A stretch of 40,868 nt of DNA from NCBI RefSeq assembly GCF_001419745.1, contig NZ_LIRJ01000435.1:1-40868 (forward strand), given 5' to 3'. The DNA is from Streptomyces silaceus. Lineage in GTDB: Bacteria; Actinomycetota; Actinomycetes; Streptomycetales; Streptomycetaceae. How positions within the stretch are numbered: position 1 is the first letter of the stretch; each line of letters begins with the position of its first letter. The translations under genes and the position numbers were made by a program. The notes below the pieces were generated by a model. The model was not told the DNA's origin, searched no databases, and saw only the letters and a program-made list of their open reading frames with translations. Positions 29,972-37,876 of the stretch are shown here, one piece after another.

Positions 29972-30550
29972 ATGCTGAGCACCGTCAACCGTGTGGTCCT
30001 GGCCCTGGCCGGGCTCGTCCTGCTCGTCCTCGGCGGCTCCGTGCTCGCCGTCGGACTCGGGGCGGACCCGCCCTCGTGGTGGATCCACGACGGGCGCCGC
30101 GACGTGCTGGTCAGCGCGGCGGACCGGGCCCGCTGGCGCGGCGACGGATGGTTCTGGCCCACGGTCATCGCCGTCCTCGCGGTCCTCGTGCTGCTCGCGC
30201 TGTGGTGGCTCTCGGCCCAGCTGCGCAGACACCGCCTCGGCGAGGTCCTGGTGGAGACCGGCGACGGCGAGGGCGCGCTGCTGCGCGGCCGCGCCATGGA
30301 GAGCGTCCTGACCGGCGAGGCCGAGACCCTCGACGGCGTCGAGCGCGCCCAGGTCATGCTGACCGGACGGCGCAGCACGCCGCAGGCGCGCGTGGAGCTC
30401 GTGCTCGAACCCCACGCCACGCCGTCCGACGCGCTGCACCTGCTCTCCGCGCAGGCCCTCGCGCACGCCCGCGACTCGGCGGGCCTGGCGAGCCTGCCCG
30501 CCACGGTCCGGCTGCGCGGCGTCAAACACCGTGCCGAACGCGTGAGTTGA
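29972..30550 (+). CDS. amaP: Alkaline shock response membrane anchor protein AmaP
   Basis: A 192-residue protein with two N-terminal transmembrane helices (VVLALAGLVLLVLGGSVLAVGLG and TVIAVLAVLVLLALWWLSAQL) separated by a short Trp-containing loop, and a soluble C-terminal domain (ALLRGRAMESVLTGEAETLDGVERAQVML, then ARVELVLEPHATPSDALHLLS). This is the AmaP layout, the protein that anchors Asp23 to the membrane in staphylococci. ATG 29972 is preferred because GGAAGGGG lies at good spacing; the GTG at 29963 overlaps the upstream stop by 4 bp and is also possible. It is the last gene of the cluster, convergent with an SDR gene. Confidence 0.88.
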   Translation: MLSTVNRVVLALAGLVLLVLGGSVLAVGLGADPPSWWIHDGRRDVLVSAADRARWRGDGWFWPTVIAVLAVLVLLALWWLSAQLRRHRLGEVLVETGDGEGALLRGRAMESVLTGEAETLDGVERAQVMLTGRRSTPQARVELVLEPHATPSDALHLLSAQALAHARDSAGLASLPATVRLRGVKHRAERVS

Positions 30551-30552
30551 GC

Positions 30553-30572
30553 CCCGCGGGCCTTCGCGCGGG
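30553..30572. terminator. Possible convergent terminator
   Basis: CCCGCG (30553-30558) with CGCGGG (30567-30572), loop of 8 bases, in the 27-bp gap between AmaP and the SDR gene. Short and GC-rich; low certainty. Confidence 0.3.
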
Positions 30573-30577
30573 CGCCG

Positions 30578-31333
30578 TCAGAAGCCGGCGCGCGCCCCGC
30601 CGTCCACCGGCACCATGATGCCCGTGAGGTACGACGCCGCCGGCGAGAGCAGGAACGCGGCGGTGCGGCCGAACTCCTCGGGCGTGCCGTAGCGGCGCAG
30701 CGGGATGCCCGACTCGTTGGCGGCGCGGGTGGCCTCCGGGTCGGGGGAGAGGCCGTCCAGCTGGCGCATGCGGTCGGTGGCGATGCGGCCGGGGAGCACC
30801 CCGAGGACGCGGATGCCGCGCGGGCCCAGCTCGTCCGCGAGGGACTTGGCGAACCCGGCGAGCCCGGGGCGCAGGCCGTTCGAGATCGTCAGGCCCGCGA
30901 TCGGCTCGTACACCGAACCGGAGAGCACGAAGGCGATGACGCCGCCCTCGCCGAGCTCGGCGGCCGCGCCGCGGGCGAGCCGCACGGCGCCGAGGAAGAC
31001 CGACTCGAAGGCCGCCTGCCACTGCTCGTCGGTGTTGTCCGCGACGAAGCCCGGCGCGGGTCCGCCGACGCTCACCAGGACGCCGTCGAAGCCGCCGAAG
31101 TGCTCGCGCGCCGCGGCGACCAGCCGCTCGGCGGCGGCCGGGTCGGCGTTGTCGGCGGCGACGCCCACCGCGTTCGGGCCCAGTTCGGCGGCGGCCTCCG
31201 CGGCGGTCTTCTCGTCGCGGCCGGTGAGGACGACCTTCGCGCCGTCGGCGACCAGCTCACGCGCGGTGGCGTTGCCGAGGCCGCGGGTGGCGCCGGTGAC
31301 TACGTAGACACGGTCTTTCAGTCCAAGATCCAT
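30578..31333 (-). CDS. SDR-family oxidoreductase lacking the YxxxK motif
   Basis: A 251-residue Rossmann-fold short-chain dehydrogenase. The cofactor site TGATRGLG is at residues 13-20 and the structural VSVGGPAPG replaces the NNAG motif. Where the active-site YxxxK should be, the sequence reads SNGLRPGLAGFAKSL, so Tyr and Lys are missing, although the Ser-containing LSGSVYEP is present. Such atypical SDRs are a recognised subgroup (b-ketoacyl reductase-like) and may act by a different mechanism or only bind. ATG 31333 is 5 bp past the GH15 stop, with GGAGG inside the upstream gene, so the two genes form an operon. Confidence 0.88.
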   Translation of the reverse strand: MDLGLKDRVYVVTGATRGLGNATARELVADGAKVVLTGRDEKTAAEAAAELGPNAVGVAADNADPAAAERLVAAAREHFGGFDGVLVSVGGPAPGFVADNTDEQWQAAFESVFLGAVRLARGAAAELGEGGVIAFVLSGSVYEPIAGLTISNGLRPGLAGFAKSLADELGPRGIRVLGVLPGRIATDRMRQLDGLSPDPEATRAANESGIPLRRYGTPEEFGRTAAFLLSPAASYLTGIMVPVDGGARAGF

Positions 31334-31338
31334 GGCTC

Positions 31339-33123
31339 CTATCCTCCCGCGTCCCCGCCGAAGAGCGCGAGGGCGGTACTCACCAGTCCGATATGGCTGA
31401 ATGCCTGCGGAAAGTTCCCCAGCTGCCGGCCGGCCACGGGGTCGTACTCCTCCGCGAGCAGCCCCACGTCGTTGCGGAGTGCGAGCAGCCGCTCGAACAG
31501 CTCGCGCGCCTCCTTCGTGCGCCCCGCCAGGTGCAGGGCGTCCGCCAGCCAGAACGAGCAGACGACGAAGGCGCCCTCCCCGCCGGGCAGCCCGTCGTCG
31601 GCCGCCTCCTCCGTGCTGTAGCGGCGCAGCAGGCCGTCGTGGCCCAGTTCGGCGCGGACCGCCTCGATCGTGCCGATGACGCGCGGGTCGTCCGGCGGCA
31701 GGAAGCCGAGGCGCGGGATGAGCAGCAGCGACGCGTCCAGTCCGGCGGAGCCGTAGGACTGCGTGAAGGTGTTGCGCTCCGCGTCGTAGCCGCGCTCGCA
31801 CACCTCGCGGTGGACCTCGTCGCGCAGCTTGCGCCAGCGGTCGGCGTCGCCGCGCAGCCGCGGGTCCGCCTCCAGGGAACGCACCGTGCGGTCCGCGGCG
31901 ACCCAGACCATGACCTTCGAGTACACGAAGTGGCGGCGCGGGCCCCGCACCTCCCACAGGCCCTGGTCCGGCTCCCGCCACTTCTCGCGCAGGAACTCCA
32001 GCAGGCACAGCTGGAGGTTCCAGCCGTGCGGGCGGGTCGCCAGGCCCGAACGGTGCGCCAGGGCGAGGGAGTCGACGACCTCGCCGTACACGTCGAGCTG
32101 GAGCTGTTTCTCGGCCGCGTTGCCGATGCGGACCGGGGCCGAGTCCGCGTGGCCGGACAGCCAGGGCAGCTCGTGCTCGGGAAGGCGCCGCTCCCCGGAG
32201 AGGCCGTACACGATCTGCAGGTCGGCCGGGTCGCCCGCGACCGCGCGCAGCAGCCAGTCCCGCCAGGCCTGCGCCTCCTCCAGATAGCCGGCCGTGATCA
32301 GCGCCCGCAGGGTGAGGGTGGCGTCGCGCAGCCAGCAGTAGCGGTAGTCCCAGTTGCGTACGCCGCCGATCTCCTCCGGCAGGGAGGTGGTGGGGGCGGC
32401 CACGATGCCGCCGGTGGGTGCGTAGGTCAGGGCCTTGAGGGTGATGAGGGAGCGGACGACGGCGTCGCGGTGCGTGCCGTCGTAGTGGCAGCGGGCCACC
32501 CAGGCGCGCCAGTCCTCCAGGCTGGCGCGCAGCGCTTCGTGGGGGTCGACGAGGGGCGGGCGCGGCTCGTGCGAGGGATGCCAGGTGAGGACGAACGCGA
32601 CCTTCTCGCCCTCCTTGACGGTGAACTCGGAGTGGGTGGCGAAGGCGTGGCCCCAGGTGCGCACGGACGGCTCGCTGCGCAGCCACACGGAGTCGGGGCC
32701 CGCGACCGCGACGCGGTGGCCGTCCTCGTTGCGCACCCACGGCACGACCGAGCCGTAGTCGAAGCGGATCCGGAGCGTGCCGCGGACGGTGACGGAGCCC
32801 TTGAGGCCCTCGACGACGCGGACGACGTCGGGGGCGTGGTCGCGCTGCGGCATGAAGTCGGTGACGCGGACGGAGCCGTCCTCGGTGTCCCACTCGGTGT
32901 CCAGGACGAGGGAGTCGGCGCGGTAGGCACGGCGGGTGCAGGGGCCCGCGCCCTTGGGGGCGATGCGCCAGTGGCCGTTCTCCTCGTCGCCGAGCAGCGC
33001 GGCGAAGCAGGCGGCGGAGTCGAACCGGGGCAGACAGAGCCAGTCCATGGAGCCGTGCCTGTCGACCAGGGCGGCGGTCTGGTGGTCGCCGATGAGGGCG
33101 TGATCTTCGATGGGGTGGGGCAC
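31339..33123 (-). CDS. Glycoside hydrolase family 15 protein (glucoamylase/trehalase-like)
   Basis: About 594 residues of the GH15 fold: IEDHALIGDHQTAALVDRHGSMDWLCLPRFDS at the N-terminal b-domain and an (a/a)6-barrel with GGVRNWDYRYCWLRDATLTL and later GGEGAFVVCSFWLADALHLAG, which carry the two catalytic carboxylates of the family. Members of this intracellular actinobacterial group include trehalases and glucoamylases acting on glucans or trehalose; the specificity is not clear. I use GTG 33123 (MPHPIED...); the TTG at 33156 is in frame but its TTGACA looks more like a -35 element. The SDR gene follows immediately. Confidence 0.9.
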   Translation of the reverse strand: MPHPIEDHALIGDHQTAALVDRHGSMDWLCLPRFDSAACFAALLGDEENGHWRIAPKGAGPCTRRAYRADSLVLDTEWDTEDGSVRVTDFMPQRDHAPDVVRVVEGLKGSVTVRGTLRIRFDYGSVVPWVRNEDGHRVAVAGPDSVWLRSEPSVRTWGHAFATHSEFTVKEGEKVAFVLTWHPSHEPRPPLVDPHEALRASLEDWRAWVARCHYDGTHRDAVVRSLITLKALTYAPTGGIVAAPTTSLPEEIGGVRNWDYRYCWLRDATLTLRALITAGYLEEAQAWRDWLLRAVAGDPADLQIVYGLSGERRLPEHELPWLSGHADSAPVRIGNAAEKQLQLDVYGEVVDSLALAHRSGLATRPHGWNLQLCLLEFLREKWREPDQGLWEVRGPRRHFVYSKVMVWVAADRTVRSLEADPRLRGDADRWRKLRDEVHREVCERGYDAERNTFTQSYGSAGLDASLLLIPRLGFLPPDDPRVIGTIEAVRAELGHDGLLRRYSTEEAADDGLPGGEGAFVVCSFWLADALHLAGRTKEARELFERLLALRNDVGLLAEEYDPVAGRQLGNFPQAFSHIGLVSTALALFGGDAGG

Positions 33124-33187
33124 GGTGGACGGCTTCCCGGCGAGGGCCCGTGTCAATCGGCCCGGCAGTGACGGGTGGGACCGCGCC

Positions 33188-33973
33188 TCAGACCGCCACG
33201 GGCTCCGACTCCTTGGCGGCGGCCTCCTCGGCCGCGCGGTCGCGGACCTCCCTGCGGACCAGGACGACCCAGCCGATGGGGACGCCCGCGGCGAACAGCC
33301 ACCACTGGACCGCGTACGCCATGTGCGCGCCGATGCCGCTGTGGTCGGGCTCGCCGATCAGCTGGGGCGAGCCGTCGCGCGCCTCGGGCGACGTCAGCTC
33401 GATGTAGCCGCCGAGGACCTGCTTGCCGAGGGCGTCGGCCTGCTGGCCGCTGCTGATCAGCATGATCTGACGGTCCGGCAGACCGCGGACGTCCTTGATG
33501 CCGCTGGCCGCGGACGTCTCGTCGGCCATCAGGCGGCCGGTGACGGTGATCTCGCCCTTCGCGGGTGCGGGGATCTTCGGGAAGGCCGTCTGCGGGCCGT
33601 CGGCGGGGATCCAGCCGCGGTTGACGAGCAGGACCTTGCCGTCGTCCAGGACGAAGGGGGTCAGGACGTGGAAGCCGACCTCGTCGTCGGAGTTGGTGCG
33701 GCGCCGCACGACGACCTCGTGCGTCGGGTCGTACGTCCCCTTGGCGCTCACCCGGCGGTAGAGATCCTTGTCGGGCACCTCGTGGCCGGGCGAGGTGAGC
33801 TTCTCGGCCGGGACCGGGGCGGCGGCCAGCGCGTCGGAGATCCGCTGGTTCTGCGCGACGCGGTGCTCGTGGCGGTGCAGCTGCCAGAAACCCAGCTCGA
33901 CCATCACGGGGATGAGCACGAGGCCGATGAGGGTGAGGATCACCCACTGCCGAGTCAACAGGAAGCGGTACAC
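33188..33973 (-). CDS. SURF1-family cytochrome c oxidase assembly protein
   Basis: A 261-residue protein with a transmembrane helix at each end (residues about 8-28: WVILTLIGLVLIPVMVELGFWQL; residues about 225-245: AVQWWLFAAGVPIGWVVLV), the classic SURF1 topology with the central domain outside. VLLVNRGWIPADGP matches the SURF1 core motif (NRGW). It helps heme a insertion into cytochrome oxidase subunit I. Length is usual for bacteria. GTG 33973 follows TACGGT (33985-33980) by 6 bases, giving a leaderless transcript. Confidence 0.93.
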   Translation of the reverse strand: MYRFLLTRQWVILTLIGLVLIPVMVELGFWQLHRHEHRVAQNQRISDALAAAPVPAEKLTSPGHEVPDKDLYRRVSAKGTYDPTHEVVVRRRTNSDDEVGFHVLTPFVLDDGKVLLVNRGWIPADGPQTAFPKIPAPAKGEITVTGRLMADETSAASGIKDVRGLPDRQIMLISSGQQADALGKQVLGGYIELTSPEARDGSPQLIGEPDHSGIGAHMAYAVQWWLFAAGVPIGWVVLVRREVRDRAAEEAAAKESEPVAV

Positions 33974-33979
33974 CCCACG

Positions 33980-33985
33980 ACCGTA
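33980..33985 (-). promoter_or_regulatory. -10 hexamer of the leaderless SURF1 promoter
   Basis: TACGGT on the minus strand, 6 bases before GTG 33973. The matching -35 region (TCAAAC, about 18 bases upstream) is weak. Confidence 0.5.
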
Positions 33986-34031
33986 CAACCAGGGCCGTGG
34001 GGCGTTTGAGGGTGGGGTCGGGGTGAGCCGG

Positions 34032-34265
34032 TCAGACCTTGTCGACGATGCCCACCCGACCCTCCGCCCGTGAACAGTGGGCGCCGCAGTACCAGTGGCC
34101 CTCCACCTCGACGCCCTGCCCGATGATGCGGCACCGGCAGTGCTCGCAGATCGGCGCCATGCGGTGGATGGCGCAGGAGAAGCAGTCGAAGACGTGCACC
34201 GCGCCCTGCGCGTGCACCTCGAAGGACATGCCGTAGTCGTTTCCGCAGACCTCGCAACGTGCCAT
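34032..34265 (-). CDS. Small zinc-ribbon-like protein
   Basis: A 77-residue protein with four CxxC-type motifs or single Cys/His ligands: CEVC (residues 4-7), CFSC, CEHC and CGAHC, suggesting two zinc sites. It is similar in outline to small treble-clef/LIM-like cysteine-rich proteins in actinomycetes. ATG 34265 fits the first CxxC at residue 4. It lies between the SURF1 and exonuclease genes on the same strand. Function unknown; zinc binding is a reading of the cysteine spacing. Confidence 0.8.
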   Translation of the reverse strand: MARCEVCGNDYGMSFEVHAQGAVHVFDCFSCAIHRMAPICEHCRCRIIGQGVEVEGHWYCGAHCSRAEGRVGIVDKV

Positions 34266-34328
34266 GCGCCACAGGGTGGGCGCCACGGCGGTGCGGTGCG
34301 AGCGGGCGGCGGGCGAGTCGTGCGGCAA

Positions 34329-35339
34329 TCACCCGTCTGACGGCGGGGTCTCCCCGGCGGGTGCCACGTCCTGCAACAGCTGGCCGAAGGCCGCCTCGTC
34401 GATGACCGGGGTGCCGAACGACCGCGCCTTCGTCGTCTTGGAGGTGCCCGAGTCCGGGTCGTTGGTGACGAGGAGGCTGGTGAGGCGGGACACACTCGTC
34501 GCGATGTGCAGCCCGGCGTCGATGGCGCGGTCCTCCAGGAGCTCGCGCTCCACGGAGGTGTCCCCGGAGAACGCCACCCGCATGCCCTGCTTGAGCGGTT
34601 TGCCCGCTTCGTAGCGCCCCGGGTTCGGATACGGGCACGCCGGGCGCTTGCGCGAGGGGCGCCAACTGCCGGGCCGGTACGAGGACGCCGGCGACGGGCC
34701 CGTCGGCTGGCGGACGATGCGTGGCGCGCCGTCGGTCCACTCGGTGAGGGGGCGGCACTCCAGCAGCGGCAGGCGGACGTTGCCGCCGGCCGCCGCGTGC
34801 AGGCTGGGGCGGAACGCCTCGGCGAGCACGCGCGCGTCGTCCAGGGCGTTGTGCGCGTGGCGCTGCTCGACGCCGAAGTGCGCGGCCAGGGACTCCAGCT
34901 TGTGGTTGGGCAGCGGAAGGGCGAGCTCCTTGGAGAGCGCGATGGTGCACAGGCGCTGGCGCACGGGCGCGGTGCGCTCCGCGCGTGCGTACTCCCTCGC
35001 GATCATCGACCAGTCGAAGACGGCGTTGTGCGCGACGAGGACGCGGCCGTCGAGGCGGCTGGAGAACTCCTCGGCGACGTCCTTGAAGAGCGGCGCGTCC
35101 GCGAGCATGTCGCTGGTGAGGCCGTGGATCCAGACCGGGCCGGGATCGCGCTGGGGGTTGACCAGCGTGTACCAGTGGTCCTCGATCTCGCCCCGGGCGT
35201 CCACGCGGTAGACGGCGGCCGACACTATGCGGTCGTCGCGGGCCAGGCCGGTGGTCTCCACGTCGACGACCGCGTACCCCGTTGGGTACGCGGCCGGCCA
35301 GGGGGCTGCGGACGCTGCGGTCGTGCGGTCTTCGAGCAT
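34329..35339 (-). CDS. DnaQ-like 3'-5' exonuclease with C-terminal BRCT-like domain
   Basis: A 336-residue protein. The N-terminal DEDDh exonuclease domain has motif I VVDVETTGL (residues about 25-33), motif II HNAVFDWSMI and motif III HNALDDARVLAEAF, as in the epsilon proofreading subunit of DNA polymerase III. The C-terminal region (GMRVAFSGDTSVERELLEDRAIDAGLHI followed by TSLLVTNDPDSGTSKTTKA) has the pattern of a BRCT domain, as in DnaQ-BRCT fusions of actinomycetes. ATG 35339 follows TATCCT (35353-35348) by 8 bases, a leaderless arrangement. It probably acts in DNA proofreading or repair rather than as the core replicative subunit (inference). Confidence 0.92.
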   Translation of the reverse strand: MLEDRTTAASAAPWPAAYPTGYAVVDVETTGLARDDRIVSAAVYRVDARGEIEDHWYTLVNPQRDPGPVWIHGLTSDMLADAPLFKDVAEEFSSRLDGRVLVAHNAVFDWSMIAREYARAERTAPVRQRLCTIALSKELALPLPNHKLESLAAHFGVEQRHAHNALDDARVLAEAFRPSLHAAAGGNVRLPLLECRPLTEWTDGAPRIVRQPTGPSPASSYRPGSWRPSRKRPACPYPNPGRYEAGKPLKQGMRVAFSGDTSVERELLEDRAIDAGLHIATSVSRLTSLLVTNDPDSGTSKTTKARSFGTPVIDEAAFGQLLQDVAPAGETPPSDG

Positions 35340-35441
35340 GGTCCATGAGGATACGGGCCGCCACCGACAGTCAGCGCCCCCGGGCCGCGCCGACGGCCGG
35401 TTCCCGCGCCGCGCGGCGTCGTCCGCCCGGTCCACGGCGCG

Positions 35442-36077
35442 TCAGTTCCCGGATCGCAGCAGCCCCCTCACCAGCGCCCCGACGGAGTGGGCGAACAGGG
35501 CCTCCGGGTCGTGGGGCCCGGCCAGCGCGCGGGCGAGCGCCGGGTCCTCCTCCGCGGTCTCCGCCGTCCACAGCTCCTCCTCGTCCGGGTGCTGCGCGGG
35601 CGCGCGCTCGCGGTAGCGCTCGACCAGGACGTGGCCGACGACGTGGGCCTGGACGGCCCGCACGGCCTCGGCCGCGCGGGCGCCGCGCAGCCCGGCCGCG
35701 TGCACCTCGTGGACCAGGGTGCGCTGCGCGGGCAGGAACATCCGCTCGGTCAGGCCGCGTTCGTGGACCATCGCGATGAGGTGCGGGTGGTCGCGCAGCC
35801 GGCGGCGCAGGGCGCGGGCCACGGAGACGACGCGCCGCTCGGGTGTGGCGCCGGTGGCGCGGATCTCGCCGAGGTCGTCGAGGGTGCGCTCGACCAGGGC
35901 GTCCAGAAGGGACTCGCGGTTGCCGACGTGCCAGTAGATCGAGGTGACGGCGGTGCCGAGCTCCGCGGCGAGGCCCCGCATCGTCAGGGCCTGCGGACCG
36001 TGCCGCTTGACGAGGTTCGCGGCGGTGTCGAGGACCTGTTCCCGGTCCAGATGCGTGCGCGTCTCTTTACCCTTCAC
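35442..36077 (-). CDS. TetR-family regulator of the divergent catabolic operon
   Basis: A 211-residue TetR protein: N-terminal helix-turn-helix (REQVLDTAANLVKRHGPQALTMRGLAAEL, then GTAVTSIYWHVGNRESLLDALVE) and a helical C-terminal ligand domain. GTG 36077 is preceded by TACAAC 7 bases earlier (leaderless); the longer frame from 36167 would overlap the operator. The perfect palindrome at 36087-36101 overlaps its own -10 and lies upstream of the divergent operon, so autorepression and repression of the acetoacetate-decarboxylase-like operon, relieved by a pathway substrate, are expected. Confidence 0.9.
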   Translation of the reverse strand: MKGKETRTHLDREQVLDTAANLVKRHGPQALTMRGLAAELGTAVTSIYWHVGNRESLLDALVERTLDDLGEIRATGATPERRVVSVARALRRRLRDHPHLIAMVHERGLTERMFLPAQRTLVHEVHAAGLRGARAAEAVRAVQAHVVGHVLVERYRERAPAQHPDEEELWTAETAEEDPALARALAGPHDPEALFAHSVGALVRGLLRSGN

Positions 36078-36086
36078 GACTGCTGT

Positions 36087-36101
36087 TGTAACTGTGTTAC
36101 A
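36087..36101. promoter_or_regulatory. TetR operator TGTAAC-N3-GTTACA
   Basis: Perfect 6-3-6 palindrome, TGTAAC then TGT then GTTACA, in the 83-bp gap between the TetR gene and the divergent operon. On the minus strand it overlaps TACAAC (36090-36085), the TetR -10. GTTAC half-sites are typical of TetR operators. Confidence 0.65.
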
Positions 36102-36160
36102 GAACCCCCCGCAAGTCCCGGTCGCGGAAACGAGTCCGCGCTGACGAAGGGTGGTACGAC

Positions 36161-36958
36161 ATGGCACGCGTACGTTACGGGGCCCGCACCGAGGCGGAGA
36201 TCGCCGCCTCGCGCACCGCGAGCGCCAAGCTCCCCGACATCTGGTCCACGGGCGTCGTGGCCGTCTGGGAGACCGATCCGGACGCGGTCGCGGCGGTCCT
36301 GCCGCCGCCGCTGAAGCCGACCGAGCGGCCCCTGGTGCGGGCGAACATCAGCAAGGTGGACCTGCCCGGCTATCCGCTGGGGGCCGGCTCGGTGTCCGTC
36401 GCCGCCGAGCACGGGGGAGTGGCGGGCTGGTATCCGCTGGTGATGCCGATGACCCATGAGCGGGCACTGATCGGCGGGCGCGAGGTCTTCGGGGAGCCCA
36501 AGAAGCTCGGCGAGGTCGAGGTCGAGCGCGACGGCCTGGTCGTGCGGGCCTCGCTCGCCCGGCACGGCATCGCGTTCGTGGAGGTGCGCGGCGCGGTCAG
36601 CGGGACGCTGCCGCTGCCCGAGCCCACGCAGAAGACCGACTTCTACTTCAAGTTCCTGCCCGCGGTGGACGGTTCGGGCTTCGACGGGGACCCGGTGCTC
36701 GTGCACTGCGTACGCAACGAGAAGCTGCGCAAGCTGGAGGCCGTCACCGGCGACGTCGTGCTGCGCGAGTCGATGTACGACCCGGTGGCCGACCTCCCGG
36801 TGCGCGCCCTCGTCGAGATCACCATCGGCGAGAAGACCACCGACCAGCAGGGCCGCGTCGTCGAGCGCGTCAGCGCGCAGGCGCTGCTGCCCTACGTCCA
36901 CCAGCGCTACGACGACCCCGCGCAGATCCTCGACGGGCCGCCCGAGGGGAGCGTCTGA
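36161..36958 (+). CDS. Acetoacetate decarboxylase-family protein
   Basis: A 265-residue enzyme of the acetoacetate decarboxylase superfamily. The Schiff-base motif is present: GGREVFGEPKKLGEV, with Lys114-Lys115 at the position of the catalytic pair in clostridial acetoacetate decarboxylase. Members also include decarboxylases of other b-ketoacids and aldolase-dehydratase-like Schiff-base enzymes, so the substrate is open. ATG 36161 has GAAGG 8 bases upstream. It is the first gene of a rightward run of four (spacing 1 bp, then 32 bp, then 4-bp overlap), under a TetR-controlled promoter. Confidence 0.88.
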   Translation: MARVRYGARTEAEIAASRTASAKLPDIWSTGVVAVWETDPDAVAAVLPPPLKPTERPLVRANISKVDLPGYPLGAGSVSVAAEHGGVAGWYPLVMPMTHERALIGGREVFGEPKKLGEVEVERDGLVVRASLARHGIAFVEVRGAVSGTLPLPEPTQKTDFYFKFLPAVDGSGFDGDPVLVHCVRNEKLRKLEAVTGDVVLRESMYDPVADLPVRALVEITIGEKTTDQQGRVVERVSAQALLPYVHQRYDDPAQILDGPPEGSV

Positions 36959-36959
36959 G

Positions 36960-37844
36960 ATGGAGCTGAGCCGAGGACGGGTCGCCGTCGTCACGGGCGC
37001 GGCGAGCGGCATCGGGCTCGCCATGGCGCGGCGCTTCGCGGCGGGCGGCCTGAAGGTGGTCCTCGCCGACGTGGAGGAGGGCGCCCTGGAGAAGGCGGCC
37101 GCCTCGCTGCGCGAGGACGGGGCGACGGTGCACGCGCGCGTGGTCGACGTCGGCTCGCGCGAGCAGGTCTTCGCCCTCGCCGACGACGCGTACGAGAAGT
37201 TCGGCGCCGTCCACGTGCTGTGCAACAACGCGGGCGTCGGCTCGGGCGCCGAGGGCCGCATGTGGGAGCACGAGCCGAACGACTGGAAGTGGGCCTTCGA
37301 GGTCAACGTCTGGGGCGTCTTCCACGGCATCCAGGCCTTCGTGCCCCGGATGATCGCGGGCGGCGAGCCGGGCCACGTCGTCAACACCTCCTCCTCGGAC
37401 GGCGGCATCGCGCCGCTGCCGACCGCCTCCGTGTACGCGGTCACCAAGGCGGCCGTGGTGACGATGACCGAGTCCCTGTACGCCCATCTGAAGGCCGAGC
37501 ACGCGCGCGTGGGCGCCTCCGTGCTCTTCCCCGGACCCCACATGCTGCGCACCGGACTGTGGGAGTCGCACCGCAACCGCCCCGACCGCTACGCCAAGAC
37601 CCGCCCCCGCAGGACCCCTTACCGCAGCCTCGACCAGTGGGAGGCCGCGATGCGGGAGTCGGGCCAGGAGGTGGAGTTCACGCCGGTCGAGCAGGTCGCG
37701 GACTTCGTGGCCGAGGGCATCGCGGCCGGCCGGTTCTGGCTGCTGCCCGCGAGCGAGCACAGCGACCGGCAGATCGAGGCGAGGTCGCGGTCGATGCTCG
37801 ACCGCGCCGACCCCGCGTACTTGGAACGCTTCATCCTGGACTGA
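36960..37844 (+). CDS. SDR-family oxidoreductase of the catabolic operon
   Basis: A 294-residue classical SDR. Cofactor motif TGAASGIG, NNAG in LCNNAGVG, and the active-site Ser (SSSDGG) with YAVTK are all intact. About 40 residues longer than the minimal fold, with an extra segment (WESHRNRPDRYAKTRPRRTPYRSLDQW) near the substrate lid. ATG 36960 is 1 bp past the previous stop, with GAGGGGAG upstream, so the genes are coupled. It would oxidise or reduce an alcohol/ketone intermediate of the pathway. Confidence 0.92.
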   Translation: MELSRGRVAVVTGAASGIGLAMARRFAAGGLKVVLADVEEGALEKAAASLREDGATVHARVVDVGSREQVFALADDAYEKFGAVHVLCNNAGVGSGAEGRMWEHEPNDWKWAFEVNVWGVFHGIQAFVPRMIAGGEPGHVVNTSSSDGGIAPLPTASVYAVTKAAVVTMTESLYAHLKAEHARVGASVLFPGPHMLRTGLWESHRNRPDRYAKTRPRRTPYRSLDQWEAAMRESGQEVEFTPVEQVADFVAEGIAAGRFWLLPASEHSDRQIEARSRSMLDRADPAYLERFILD

Positions 37845-37876
37845 CGGCTCGTCCGGGACCGACTGAGGGACGTGTG

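Noticed and set aside
33151..33156. TTG 33156 as the start of the GH15 gene
   Set aside because: The added 11 residues are not GH15-like, no ribosome-binding site precedes it, and the TTG is the start of a TTGACA hexamer.
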